Source: Acidimicrobiales bacterium | Lineage (GTDB): Bacteria; Actinomycetota; Acidimicrobiia; Acidimicrobiales; Poriferisodalaceae | Reading direction: 5' to 3' | DNA length: 56,372 nucleotides | Assembly: GCA_009843525.1 (NCBI GenBank) | Contig: VYDH01000023.1 | Location: 1-56,372 of the forward strand | Shown: positions 8,052 through 16,080 of the stretch, piece by piece | Layout of the letters: every line of letters begins with the position of its first letter | Numbering within the stretch: position 1 is the stretch's first letter | The notes under the pieces: generated by a model | Told to the model about the DNA's origin: nothing | Seen by the model: only the letters and a program-made list of their open reading frames with translations | Databases searched by the model: none | Made by a program: the position numbers and the translations under genes

Positions 8052-9083
8052 ATGAATACGACCGGAACAGCACAGCATCGGATCGACGGTGCGACGACTG
8101 CGTCGACTCCGGGAGGCTGCGCAGACGAAGCAGCGCAGTTCGAGCAGATGGGACTGTCGGCGGCGTGGTCGTTCGAAGCGTCGCATGATCCATTCCTGCC
8201 GTTGGCGCTGGCGGCAGAGCGCACCGAGAGCATCGAACTCGGAACGGCAATTGCGGTTGCGTTCGCTCGCAATCCGATGACCTGCGCCGTCACCGCGTGG
8301 GACCTGCACCGCATGAGCGGCGGCCGCTTCATCCTGGGGCTCGGAACGCAGATCCGACCGCACATCACCAAGCGCTACAGCGAGCAGTGGTCACGCCCCG
8401 CTGAGCGAATGCGTGAGTACATCGAGGCGGTGCGCGCCATCTGGCACACCTTCGAAACCGGCGAGCGGCTCAACCACCGAGGCGAGTTCTACACCCACAC
8501 GCTCATGACGCCGTTCTTCAACCCGGGTCCCATCGGCATGGAGCCGCCGGCGATCTACGTGGCCGGAGTCGGTCCCCGCATGGTCGAGGTCATCGGTGCG
8601 GCGGCGGACGGGTTCTTCGTGCATCCGTTCCACACCGCCCAGTTCATGACCGATGTCACGCTGCCGGCGATGGCAGCGGGCGCCGAATCGGCAGGACGCG
8701 ACGTCGGCGAGGTCACCGTTGCATGCCTGACGATTGTCGCGATGGGCGAGAACGACGAGCAGATCGACAAGGCACGCCGCTCGGCAGCGGGCCAGCTCGC
8801 GTTCTACGGATCGACGCCCGCCTATGCGGGAGCGCTCGATCATCATGGCTACGGAGAACTGCAACCGCGCCTGAACACCTTGTCCAAGCAGGGCAACTGG
8901 CGAGAGATGAGCGACCTCATCAACGACGATCTGCTGGATCTCATCGTGGTATCCGGCACGCCCGCCGAGGTCGGTGCCCAGATCGCCGAGCGCAACACCT
9001 TCGCCGACCGCACGACGATGATGTTCTACGGCCCGACACCCACCAACGACGCCATCGCCGAAGCCGTAGCCGCCGCCGCGTGA
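8052..9083 (+). CDS. F420-dependent LLM-class oxidoreductase
   Basis: A 343-residue luciferase-like TIM-barrel protein of the F420-dependent class. Recognised blocks are SHDPFLPLALAAERT, IELGTAIAVAFARNP, SGGRFILGLGTQ and the substrate-side AERMREYIEAVRAIW. Such enzymes use reduced coenzyme F420 (or FMN) for hydride transfer to unknown substrates. The first 30 residues are unlike the usual family N-terminus, which normally begins with a short beta strand, so this end is diverged. AGGAGG (8038-8043) supports ATG 8052. Its stop overlaps the start of tag by four bases, which suggests coupled translation. Confidence 0.85.
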   Translation: MNTTGTAQHRIDGATTASTPGGCADEAAQFEQMGLSAAWSFEASHDPFLPLALAAERTESIELGTAIAVAFARNPMTCAVTAWDLHRMSGGRFILGLGTQIRPHITKRYSEQWSRPAERMREYIEAVRAIWHTFETGERLNHRGEFYTHTLMTPFFNPGPIGMEPPAIYVAGVGPRMVEVIGAAADGFFVHPFHTAQFMTDVTLPAMAAGAESAGRDVGEVTVACLTIVAMGENDEQIDKARRSAAGQLAFYGSTPAYAGALDHHGYGELQPRLNTLSKQGNWREMSDLINDDLLDLIVVSGTPAEVGAQIAERNTFADRTTMMFYGPTPTNDAIAEAVAAAA

Positions 9084-9727
9084 GCCGAGCCGCCGAAGTA
9101 CCAGAGGGGTTGAGGCGGCGGGCTGACGGCTCGCTGGCCTGCTGGTGGGGCGAAGGCCACGACGATTACGAGGCATATCACGACACCGAGTGGGGCATGC
9201 CGGTGGTCGACGACGTGCGCCTCTACGAGAAGATGTGCCTCGAAGGCTTCCAGGCGGGGCTGTCGTGGCTGACGATCCTGCGCAAACGGGAGAACTTCCG
9301 GGCAGCCTTCGCCGGATTCGACTTCGAGGTGGTGGCCGGCTTCGACGAGGCAGACATCGAGCGCTTGCTGAACGATGCGGGGATCGTGCGGCACCGCGGC
9401 AAGATCGAAGCGACCATCAACAACGCCCATGCTGCCCTCGACACGATCGAGGTGCACGGCAGCTTGGCTGCATTCTTCTGGTCTTTCGAGCCGGGTCCCG
9501 AGGATCGACCGGCGGTCGTCGACTACCCATCACTCATCTCGATGCCGTCGACGCCCCACTCGACTGCCCTCAGCACGGCGCTGCGCAAGCTGGGCTGGCG
9601 GTTTGTCGGCCCGACCACCTGCTACGCGCTCATGCAGGCTTCGGGCATCGTGAATGATCATCTCGAGGGCTGCCACCGGCGGCCGGTCGTCGAAGCAGCC
9701 CGAACCGGCCTGGAACGACCGAGGTAG
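9080..9727 (+). CDS. tag: DNA-3-methyladenine glycosylase I
   Basis: A 215-residue Tag-type glycosylase that removes 3-methyladenine from alkylated DNA to start base-excision repair. The family is clear from CWWGEGHDDYEAYHDTEWG near the N-terminus and FQAGLSWLTILRKRENFR after it. The zinc-binding ends are present: Cys21 with a His in the first block, and His194 and Cys198 in NDHLEGCHRR. Trp residues of the base pocket are retained. It begins with GTG 9080, overlapping the stop of the F420 oxidoreductase as GTGA, so the two proteins are probably made from one message. Confidence 0.92.
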   Translation: MSRAAEVPEGLRRRADGSLACWWGEGHDDYEAYHDTEWGMPVVDDVRLYEKMCLEGFQAGLSWLTILRKRENFRAAFAGFDFEVVAGFDEADIERLLNDAGIVRHRGKIEATINNAHAALDTIEVHGSLAAFFWSFEPGPEDRPAVVDYPSLISMPSTPHSTALSTALRKLGWRFVGPTTCYALMQASGIVNDHLEGCHRRPVVEAARTGLERPR

Positions 9728-9755
9728 CCGACGACCCATGAGTTGCGCCGGGCGA

Positions 9756-10364
9756 CTAGGGCTCTACGGTGACGACGCCGTCCTCTGTGGCCAGATGGGT
9801 CATCGGCACGTCGTGAGGCTCGGAAGGCAGCCGGTCGAAGACGAGTTCTCTGAGGGCCACGCCGACACGGGGGCAGTCTTCGGGCAGCCTGGCGAGCAAC
9901 TCGTCGAAGTAGCCGACGCCGTGGCCCAGCCGGGTGCCGTGGCGGTCGAAGGCCACGCCGGGCACCAGTGCCAGCGACATGTGCCGGGGCTGCAACTCGA
10001 ATGCGTCGGCCGTGGGCTGCGGGAAGCCGTACCGGTGCTGCTCCATCGCCCCGATGGCCGGGTGCAATGTGAGCGGACCGGCCGGGGGAGTGCGGGTGAC
10101 CGCGAAGCGCTGCCAGCCGGCGGCGTCCGCCAAGCTGTCCAGTGATAGCTCGTCCGGCATCGCCCGGTAGAAGAGGATCAGATTGGCTCCCGGGGGCACG
10201 GGCCGACCGGCGACGGCAGCCGAGCGCTCGTCGAATGCCTCGATGAACGTCCGAAGCCCTGCCACCACGGCCGCTGTCGGCGCCGCGGAGACTGTCTGCC
10301 GGTGATTCCGAACCCACCGACGCCAGTCAGCCTTCGAAGCATCAGCCCCAGGTGTGTCGCCCAT
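9756..10364 (-). CDS. 5-formyltetrahydrofolate cyclo-ligase
   Basis: A 202-residue cytoplasmic MTHFS/FAU1-family enzyme that converts 5-formyl-THF with ATP to 5,10-methenyl-THF in folate recycling. The nucleotide/folate signature is visible as LVPGVAFDRHGTRLGHGVGYFDELL, in which the GHGVGYFD stretch matches the family GxGxGYYD motif. The N-terminal KADWRRWVRNHRQ helix also fits. ATG 10364 is the start; an in-frame upstream reading runs into the regulator's promoter region and is not credible. It is divergent from the lacI-type gene. Confidence 0.85.
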   Translation of the reverse strand: MGDTPGADASKADWRRWVRNHRQTVSAAPTAAVVAGLRTFIEAFDERSAAVAGRPVPPGANLILFYRAMPDELSLDSLADAAGWQRFAVTRTPPAGPLTLHPAIGAMEQHRYGFPQPTADAFELQPRHMSLALVPGVAFDRHGTRLGHGVGYFDELLARLPEDCPRVGVALRELVFDRLPSEPHDVPMTHLATEDGVVTVEP

Positions 10365-10433
10365 CGGTGAAACGCTAGGACTCCGTTCGGTTGCAGGGTG
10401 ATCAGACGCCGCAAACTGCTTGGAAGCTTGAGC

Positions 10434-10478
10434 TTGACAACGTTGCGTTGGTCTGACTAAGTTCTGGGAGCGCTCCCA
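10434..10478 (+). promoter_or_regulatory. promoter and LacI-type operator of the glucan regulator
   Basis: A perfect -35 box TTGACA (10434-10439) is followed at a spacing of about 17-18 by a weak -10 (TAAGTT-like, near 10458). The 14-base palindrome TGGGAGCGCTCCCA (10465-10478) covers the expected transcription start. The same palindrome recurs before the binding-protein gene. This is the standard layout for autorepression by a LacI-family protein. Confidence 0.75.
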
Positions 10479-10488
10479 AAGGAGCTGT

Positions 10489-11532
10489 ATGGCTGCACGC
10501 CTCAATCTGGAAGAAATCGGCCGTCGAGCTGGCGTTTCGCGCTCCACGGTCTCGCGTGTCGTCAACGGCGAGCCCAACGTCAGCGCCAAGACCAAGCGGA
10601 GGGTGGAAGCCGTCATCGCGGAAACCGGCTACCGGCCCCACGCCGCTGCTCGATCGCTGGCGTCGCGTCAGACCGGGGTGATCGGCCTGGTCATCCCGAG
10701 CGAAGCCGGCACGCTCTTCAACGACCCGTACTTCGGGCGACTGATCCTCGGCGCCAGCGATGCGATGAACGGTCTCGACATGACCCTCGCATTGTTCGTC
10801 TTCGGTGACGAAATCGACGAGAGCGCCATCATCTCCCGGGTCGTCAATCCTGGACTTGTCGACGGCGTCATCGTCACGGCGACGCGCATGGCTGACCCGC
10901 TGATCGACCACTTGCGTGACGCCGACATGCCATTCGTCGTCATCGGCCGGCCCGACAATCTGAGCGCAGTCTTCTCCGTCGATGCCGACAACCGTGGCGG
11001 CGCACGGTCTGCTGCGCTGCATTTCGCGCAGCTCGGGCGCCAGCGCCCTGCACTCATCGCTCCGCCCTCGAACACCAGCGCAGGCGTGGATCGCCGCAGC
11101 GGTTTCCTCGACGGGCTTGCCGAAGCGGGCCTCAGCATCGGCGGCCGCATCCGGGAAGGCGACTGGACCGAGGCCGCTGGTCGGAGAGCAATGGCTGAGT
11201 TGCTGGAGCGCCGTCCCGATGCGGTCTTCGTCGGCTCGGACCGCATGGCGGTCGGGGCGCTGCAGGCGATCCGCGAGGCAGATCTGCGATGCCCCGAGGA
11301 TGTCGCCGTGGTTTCCTTCGACGGCATCATCCCGGCCGACATGGTGGTGCCCCGGCTTACCTCCGTAGCTCAGCCTGTGCAAGAGGTCGGCGAGCGAGCG
11401 GTCTGGCTGCTGAAGTCGGTGCTGGACGGCCAGCTCACCAGCGCGGAGTCGGTGGTATTCCCGACCGAGCTGGTCATTCGAGAAACCTGCGGCGCTGCGC
11501 TCGTCGGCGGCGAACGAGACAGAGCGTCCTGA
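10489..11532 (+). CDS. LacI-family transcriptional regulator of the beta-glucan operon
   Basis: A 347-residue LacI/GalR repressor. The N-terminal helix-turn-helix and hinge are plain (IGRRAGVSRSTVSRVVNGEP, then YRPHAAARSLAS), followed by the periplasmic-binding-like sugar domain (TGVIGLVIPSE, VDGVIVTATR, DAVFVGSDRMAVGAL, VAVVSFDG). It should bind the 14-base palindromes at 10465-10478 and 11575-11588 and release on a glucan-derived sugar. AAAGGAG, overlapping the end of the operator, serves ATG 10489. The gene lies immediately upstream of the transport genes it is inferred to control. Confidence 0.9.
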   Translation: MAARLNLEEIGRRAGVSRSTVSRVVNGEPNVSAKTKRRVEAVIAETGYRPHAAARSLASRQTGVIGLVIPSEAGTLFNDPYFGRLILGASDAMNGLDMTLALFVFGDEIDESAIISRVVNPGLVDGVIVTATRMADPLIDHLRDADMPFVVIGRPDNLSAVFSVDADNRGGARSAALHFAQLGRQRPALIAPPSNTSAGVDRRSGFLDGLAEAGLSIGGRIREGDWTEAAGRRAMAELLERRPDAVFVGSDRMAVGALQAIREADLRCPEDVAVVSFDGIIPADMVVPRLTSVAQPVQEVGERAVWLLKSVLDGQLTSAESVVFPTELVIRETCGAALVGGERDRAS

Positions 11533-11574
11533 CCATGGCCGGCAGCCTCACATCACCATTTTGCGCCCTAGTTC

Positions 11575-11588
11575 TGGGAGCGCTCCCA
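11575..11588. promoter_or_regulatory. second LacI-type operator, before the glucan ABC transporter
   Basis: The palindrome TGGGAGCGCTCCCA occurs here exactly as at 10465-10478. The identity extends to 20 bases (10460-10479 and 11570-11589). It lies 104 bases before the start of the binding-protein gene, inside the probable leader or promoter of the operon. Confidence 0.8.
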
Positions 11589-11692
11589 AGACGGTGCGAC
11601 TCACGTCGTCGACAACTCGCTCATCCGCACAACTGGCCTGTCCACACACACCCGGTCACATCCCGCGTGACCACAACCAGGAGGGAAACCCC

Positions 11693-13084
11693 ATGAAGAA
11701 AACAACGATCTGGCGGCTCTGTGCCGTCCTGCTCGCATTCGGCCTGCTCGGGGCCGCGTGCGGCAGCGACGACGGCGACTCGAGTGCTACCACTGCGGCT
11801 CCGGCCCCGGCGGCCACCGAGGCGCCCGCCGACCCGGAGCCCGAGCCCGAAGAGGAGATGGCTGAGGACGTCACGCTACGCGTGCTCGTCCACCAGAACC
11901 CGCCCATGGTGGAGTTCATGGAAGCGTTCAACGAGTCGTTCGAGGCGTCGCATCCGCACATCACGATCGACCTCTCGGTCGTCGAGGCAGGCGACCTGTC
12001 CATTGCGACACAGACCCGCCTGTCGGCTGGCGACATTGACGTCGTCGGCATCTTCGGCTTCTCGAACGCCGCGCAGGCCTACATGTCCGGTGCCGTGCCG
12101 CCTAACTGGCAGACGCTCATCGAGGCGGGGCTGCTGATGGATATCACCGGGCAGCCGTTCGTCGACAACTACGACGAGGCCACCATCGCCGACGCCGGCT
12201 CGTTCAACGGCAAGGTCTATTCCATCAACCTCGGCCGTGTCTCCTACAGCGGCATGTTCGTCAACAAGGACCTGCTCGCGGCCAATGGCCTCGACGTGCC
12301 GACCACCTGGGGCGAGCTGGTCACTGCCTGCGAGGTCGTCAAGGCCGCCGGCAACGAGTGCATGACCGTCGGCGGTGCCGACGGCTGGCCCGTGTTCGTC
12401 GGCGCGTACGGCCTGCTCGGCGCGATGTATCCCGATCAGGAGGCGCTCGTCGAGGGCCTGTGGACAGGAGACATCACCTGGGACAACGACCAGTCCGTCG
12501 AGATGTTCCGCCGGATGCAGATCTACACCTCCGACATGCTCGAAGAGGGCGTGACGGGGCTGTCCCATGACGCCGGTCCGCCCCGCTACGCAGCCGGCGA
12601 CGTGGCCTTCATGCCCACCGGCGTGTGGCAGGCACCTGCCCTCGAGAGCGCGGAGCCCGACTTCGACTGGACCTATGTCCCGTTCCCGGGCAGCGACAAT
12701 GCCGAGGACAACCAGTACCTGTTCGGCAAGTACGACCAGGGCTGGGCCATTGCGGCCGACACGCCGCACCCCGAAGCGGCACTCGCCTACCTTGAGGCCT
12801 TCTCCGCGCCTGACAACTACCAGGCGTTCGCCAATGCCGTCGGGTTCATCCCGACCCAGCCGACCGCCGTGCTCGACACCCACCTGGGCCGCGAGGTCGC
12901 TCCGTTCCTGGCGAACTACCGGGTCGGCTTCGAGCAGTACTGGGTTGCACCGGCCGGCGCAGGCCAGTGGGCGAACGGCTCGCAGGCAGCTGCGTGGTTC
13001 TCACCCTTCAACGAGTGGACAGACCACGTCGCACTGGCTTCCCAGGCCCAAGCCGACCTGCAGGCCGGTCTCGACGCCAACTAG
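11693..13084 (+). CDS. sugar ABC transporter substrate-binding lipoprotein
   Basis: A 463-residue family-1 extracellular solute-binding protein. The N-terminus is a lipoprotein signal with positively charged start (MKKTTIWR), hydrophobic core and lipobox LGAAC, then an Ala/Pro/Glu-rich tether of about 40 residues. The mature domain resembles carbohydrate binders (FNESFEASHPHITIDLS, MFVNKDLLAANGLDVPTTWGEL, GDVAFMPTGVWQ). It should deliver oligosaccharides, probably beta-glucan fragments given the GH16 and phosphorylase-like neighbours, to the two permeases. AGGAGGG precedes ATG 11693. Expression is probably governed by the operator at 11575. Confidence 0.9.
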   Translation: MKKTTIWRLCAVLLAFGLLGAACGSDDGDSSATTAAPAPAATEAPADPEPEPEEEMAEDVTLRVLVHQNPPMVEFMEAFNESFEASHPHITIDLSVVEAGDLSIATQTRLSAGDIDVVGIFGFSNAAQAYMSGAVPPNWQTLIEAGLLMDITGQPFVDNYDEATIADAGSFNGKVYSINLGRVSYSGMFVNKDLLAANGLDVPTTWGELVTACEVVKAAGNECMTVGGADGWPVFVGAYGLLGAMYPDQEALVEGLWTGDITWDNDQSVEMFRRMQIYTSDMLEEGVTGLSHDAGPPRYAAGDVAFMPTGVWQAPALESAEPDFDWTYVPFPGSDNAEDNQYLFGKYDQGWAIAADTPHPEAALAYLEAFSAPDNYQAFANAVGFIPTQPTAVLDTHLGREVAPFLANYRVGFEQYWVAPAGAGQWANGSQAAAWFSPFNEWTDHVALASQAQADLQAGLDAN

Positions 13085-13119
13085 TTCTGCCGAGGAGTTC
13101 AAGAGCCCTCCCTACAGCG

Positions 13120-13166
13120 GTGCGGGCATCCTGTCCGTCCTGTCCGGATAGGCAGGATGCCCGCAC
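13120..13166 (+). terminator. large hairpin between binding-protein and permease genes
   Basis: Bases 13120-13133 (GTGCGGGCATCCTG) pair perfectly with 13153-13166 around a 19-base loop that can itself fold. There is no U tract, so it is more likely an RNA-stabilising or partial-termination element than a full terminator. Its position 36 bases after the binding-protein stop suits the common need for more binding protein than permease. Confidence 0.65.
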
Positions 13167-13204
13167 CCCCTCCCTTGATCAACAGTTCGGAGTCGACGGG
13201 TCGC

Positions 13205-14146
13205 ATGAAGATCGTCACACGCGACTACCTGTTCGCCCGTGGATGGAAGAGCGCTGCCCCGATCCTGCTGCTGCTGCCCGGATTCGGGCTGTACCTGCTC
13301 ATCGCGGTCGGCCCGTCGCTGGCGACAGCGGTCTACTCGTTCACCGATGCCACCGGCATCCGTGGCATCGCCATCAACTGGCTCGGGTTCGAGAACTACG
13401 ACGAGTTCCTCTTCCGGGGCGCCGCATCCCGCGACAACATCGCCGCGCTGCGGCGCACGCTGATCTTCTGCTTCTTCGTCACCACGATCCAGTTCTGTCT
13501 CGGGTTGCTGCTCGCGGTGCTGCTGAACACCCGGCTGCGCGGCAGGACGATCTTCCGCACGATCTTCTTCATGCCGGTCATCCTTGGTGTGGCCATCCAA
13601 GGCCTCATCTGGAAGCTGTTCCTGCTGCCGGGGGGCGGACCGGTGGCGGAGATGTTCTCGTGGATCGGCTGGAGCTCGGAGTTCCTCGGAGGGCAGCCCC
13701 GCCAAGCGTTCGCCTGGGTCATCGTGGTGCAGATCTGGGCCAATGTCGGCATCACGATGGTGATCTTCCTGGCCGGCATGCAGACCATCCCCGAGAGCCT
13801 CTATGAGGCAGCGCGCATCGACGGGGCGAGCGGCTGGCAGCTCTTCCGCAACGTGACCTGGCCGCTGCTCACGCCGGCGGTCAACACGAACTTCCTGCTG
13901 AACATCGTCGGCTCCCTGCAGGCGTGGCAGCTGTTCCTGGTGCTGATCGGCTACCGGCCGGGCACCCAGGTGCTCGGCTACCTCGTCTTCGCGGAAGGGT
14001 TCGGGCAGACCTCGGGCTCGGTGAGCAGTGCGTTCAGGCAGGGCTATGCGGCAGCGGCCTCGATCGCGCTGTTCATGCTGGTGCTGATCATCGCGCTGGC
14101 CGCCAATGCCTTCGTCAGCCGGCGTGAGAAGAAGTACCTGTCATGA
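13205..14146 (+). CDS. sugar ABC transporter permease (MalF type)
   Basis: A 313-residue inner-membrane permease with about six membrane segments. The ABC-facing EAA loop is visible as ESLYEAARIDGASGWQLFRNVTWPLL. It should form the channel with the next gene and be powered by the ATPase at 19541. I place the start at ATG 13205 because the earlier in-frame ATG (13157) is buried in the 3' arm of the hairpin. The 3' end overlaps the next gene by four bases (ATGA), so translation is coupled. Confidence 0.88.
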   Translation: MKIVTRDYLFARGWKSAAPILLLLPGFGLYLLIAVGPSLATAVYSFTDATGIRGIAINWLGFENYDEFLFRGAASRDNIAALRRTLIFCFFVTTIQFCLGLLLAVLLNTRLRGRTIFRTIFFMPVILGVAIQGLIWKLFLLPGGGPVAEMFSWIGWSSEFLGGQPRQAFAWVIVVQIWANVGITMVIFLAGMQTIPESLYEAARIDGASGWQLFRNVTWPLLTPAVNTNFLLNIVGSLQAWQLFLVLIGYRPGTQVLGYLVFAEGFGQTSGSVSSAFRQGYAAAASIALFMLVLIIALAANAFVSRREKKYLS

Positions 14147-15042
14147 CGGTCGTCAGCCAAACCAGTCCCAGCGTCGGCGCCGGCGGAACGGAACCGGGCG
14201 AGGGGCCCCAGGTGGATCGCAGCGGCCGCACTGCCGCCCGCAGGCGCAAGATCTTCTCCTACGCGATCCTGCTGGCGTTCACCGCGCTCTATGTCGGGCC
14301 GATGCTGATGCTGGTGCTCACGTCGTTCAAGACGCTGCCCGAGTTCTTCAAGAACCCGACGGGATTGCCGGAGTCCTTCGGGTTCGACAACTTCGTCGAG
14401 GCGTGGGAGCAGGCCAACATTGCCCGCTACCTGGTGAACTCGGTTTTCTACACCGCGGTGGCGACGGCGATCTGCGTCTTCACCTCGGTGCTGGTGGCCT
14501 TCCCGATTGCCCGCGGCTACTTCAAGGGCGCCAAGTACGTCCTGCTGCTGTATCTCGTGGCGCTGTTCCTGCCGCCTGCGTTGATCCCGCAGTTCCAGCT
14601 CATCTTGAACCTCGGCCTGTTCAACACCCGGACCGGGTTCATCCTGCTGTTCCTGGTCAACCCCATCGGCCTGATCATCCTCGTGAACTACATCAAGTCG
14701 ATCCCGCGGGAACTCGACGAATCGGCGGCCGTGGACGGCTGCGGCTACTACCGCTTCATCTTCAAGATCGTCATGCCGCTGATCCGTCCCGCCATCGCGA
14801 CGGTCACGGTGCTGCATGCGATCGGCATCTGGAACGAGCTGGTGCTGCCCACCATCTACCTGACCAGCGAGGACCTGTACCCCGTGACACGAGGCCTCAT
14901 CGTGTTCGAGGGCCTGTACGGCAGCAACTGGCCCGCGCTGGCCGCTGCCGTGCTCATCCTGATGACGCCGATGCTGGTGCTGTTCCTGTTCCTCCAGCGC
15001 TACATCATCTCCGGACTCACCGCAGGCGCGGTCAAGGGTTGA
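14143..15042 (+). CDS. sugar ABC transporter permease (MalG type)
   Basis: A 299-residue inner-membrane permease with about six membrane segments after a charged N-terminal tail of 30-40 residues. The EAA motif appears as RELDESAAVDGCGYYRFIFKIVMPLI and the family ending as LQRYIISGLTAGAVKG. It pairs with the preceding MalF-type permease. It starts inside the stop codon of that gene and ends directly at the GH16 gene, which shows a tight operon. Confidence 0.9.
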   Translation: MTVVSQTSPSVGAGGTEPGEGPQVDRSGRTAARRRKIFSYAILLAFTALYVGPMLMLVLTSFKTLPEFFKNPTGLPESFGFDNFVEAWEQANIARYLVNSVFYTAVATAICVFTSVLVAFPIARGYFKGAKYVLLLYLVALFLPPALIPQFQLILNLGLFNTRTGFILLFLVNPIGLIILVNYIKSIPRELDESAAVDGCGYYRFIFKIVMPLIRPAIATVTVLHAIGIWNELVLPTIYLTSEDLYPVTRGLIVFEGLYGSNWPALAAAVLILMTPMLVLFLFLQRYIISGLTAGAVKG

Positions 15043-15089
15043 TGGTGCGACGCAAGACGCTTCTGGGCGCGGGCGGTCAAGGGCTGATG
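15028..15089 (+). repeat. 45-base spaced repeat creating two start sites for the GH16 gene
   Basis: The 17-base stretch GCGGTCAAGGGTTGATG at 15028-15044 recurs with one change at 15073-15089. The spacing is 45 bases, or 15 codons. Each copy brings an AAGGG ribosome-binding site and an ATG in the same frame, which looks like a small tandem duplication of the gene junction. Confidence 0.6.
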
Positions 15090-16076
15090 TCGAAACGCCG
15101 GAACTGCTTGGGCTCCGCCGGCCGTTGGGTCAGCGCTGCGCTGTGCGTGGCCTTCGTCGCAAGCGCCTGCGCTGGCTCGACGACAGCGGAATCGGAGGCA
15201 ACGCCCCCCACCGCCGCACCGGACACGGCAGCGGCAACCACCACCGCTGCCGCGACCACGGCCGCGCCCACAACCACCACCGAGGCATTCACACCGGCCA
15301 TCGAGGCCCCGCCGCCGATCCCGATCCGCGACGAGCCGGGCTGGGAACTGGTGTGGCACGACGAGTTCGACGGCGACGAGATCGACCTGTCGAATTGGAC
15401 CTATGACATCGGGGGCTGGGGCTGGGGCAACGGCGAAGCGCAGTACTACACCTCGCGCCCCCGAAACGCCCGCGTCTCGAACGGGCTGCTGATGATCGAA
15501 GCCCACCAGGAGAAGTACGAGAACTCCTACTACACCTCGGCCCGGATGCTCACCCAGGGGCTGCGTGAGTTCTCCTACGGGCGCATGGAAGCGCGGATCA
15601 AGGTGCCGGCCGGGGCCGGGCTGTGGCCGGCGTTCTGGATGCTCGGCTCGGACTTCATTCACCGGGCCGAGGACGAAGCGCACCGCTGGCCCTTCGTCGG
15701 CGAGATCGACATCATGGAGTACGTCGGCCGCGAGCCCGATCTGATTCTGGGCACCGTGCATGGACCCGGCTATGCAGGGGCACTCGGGCTGTCCAAGTGG
15801 TTCCGCCAGGACTACCCGATCGCCGACGAATTCCACACCTACGCAATCGAATGGGACTACGACGGCATCCGATGGTTCTACGACGACCAGATGTACTACG
15901 ACCTGCCGCGCACCGGGGTGGGCAACCGGGAGTGGGTCTTCGACGGCGACTTCTTCCTGATCCTCAACTTGGCCGTCGGCGGGCTGTTCCCGGGCCCCAT
16001 CGCCCTCGACCTGGAGTTCCCCGTGCAGATGTATGTGGACTACGTGCGCGTCTACCAGCAAGCTTCTGGGGCGTAA
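15087..16076 (+). CDS. GH16 family beta-glucanase lipoprotein
   Basis: A 329-residue secreted lipoprotein of glycoside hydrolase family 16, probably an endo-beta-1,3(4)-glucanase (laminarinase). The signal peptide runs MSKRRN to lipobox ASAC, followed by a Thr/Ala/Pro-rich tether of about 55 residues. The catalytic motif E206-I-D208-I-M-E211 is intact, and WHDEFDG, SYGRMEARIKVPAG and AFWMLG are typical of the family. On the cell surface it would cut glucan into pieces for the ABC transporter. ATG 15087 gives the best signal peptide; ATG 15042, overlapping the permease stop, is an equally ribosome-bound alternative adding 15 residues. Confidence 0.9.
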   Translation: MSKRRNCLGSAGRWVSAALCVAFVASACAGSTTAESEATPPTAAPDTAAATTTAAATTAAPTTTTEAFTPAIEAPPPIPIRDEPGWELVWHDEFDGDEIDLSNWTYDIGGWGWGNGEAQYYTSRPRNARVSNGLLMIEAHQEKYENSYYTSARMLTQGLREFSYGRMEARIKVPAGAGLWPAFWMLGSDFIHRAEDEAHRWPFVGEIDIMEYVGREPDLILGTVHGPGYAGALGLSKWFRQDYPIADEFHTYAIEWDYDGIRWFYDDQMYYDLPRTGVGNREWVFDGDFFLILNLAVGGLFPGPIALDLEFPVQMYVDYVRVYQQASGA

Positions 16077-16080
16077 CCGC

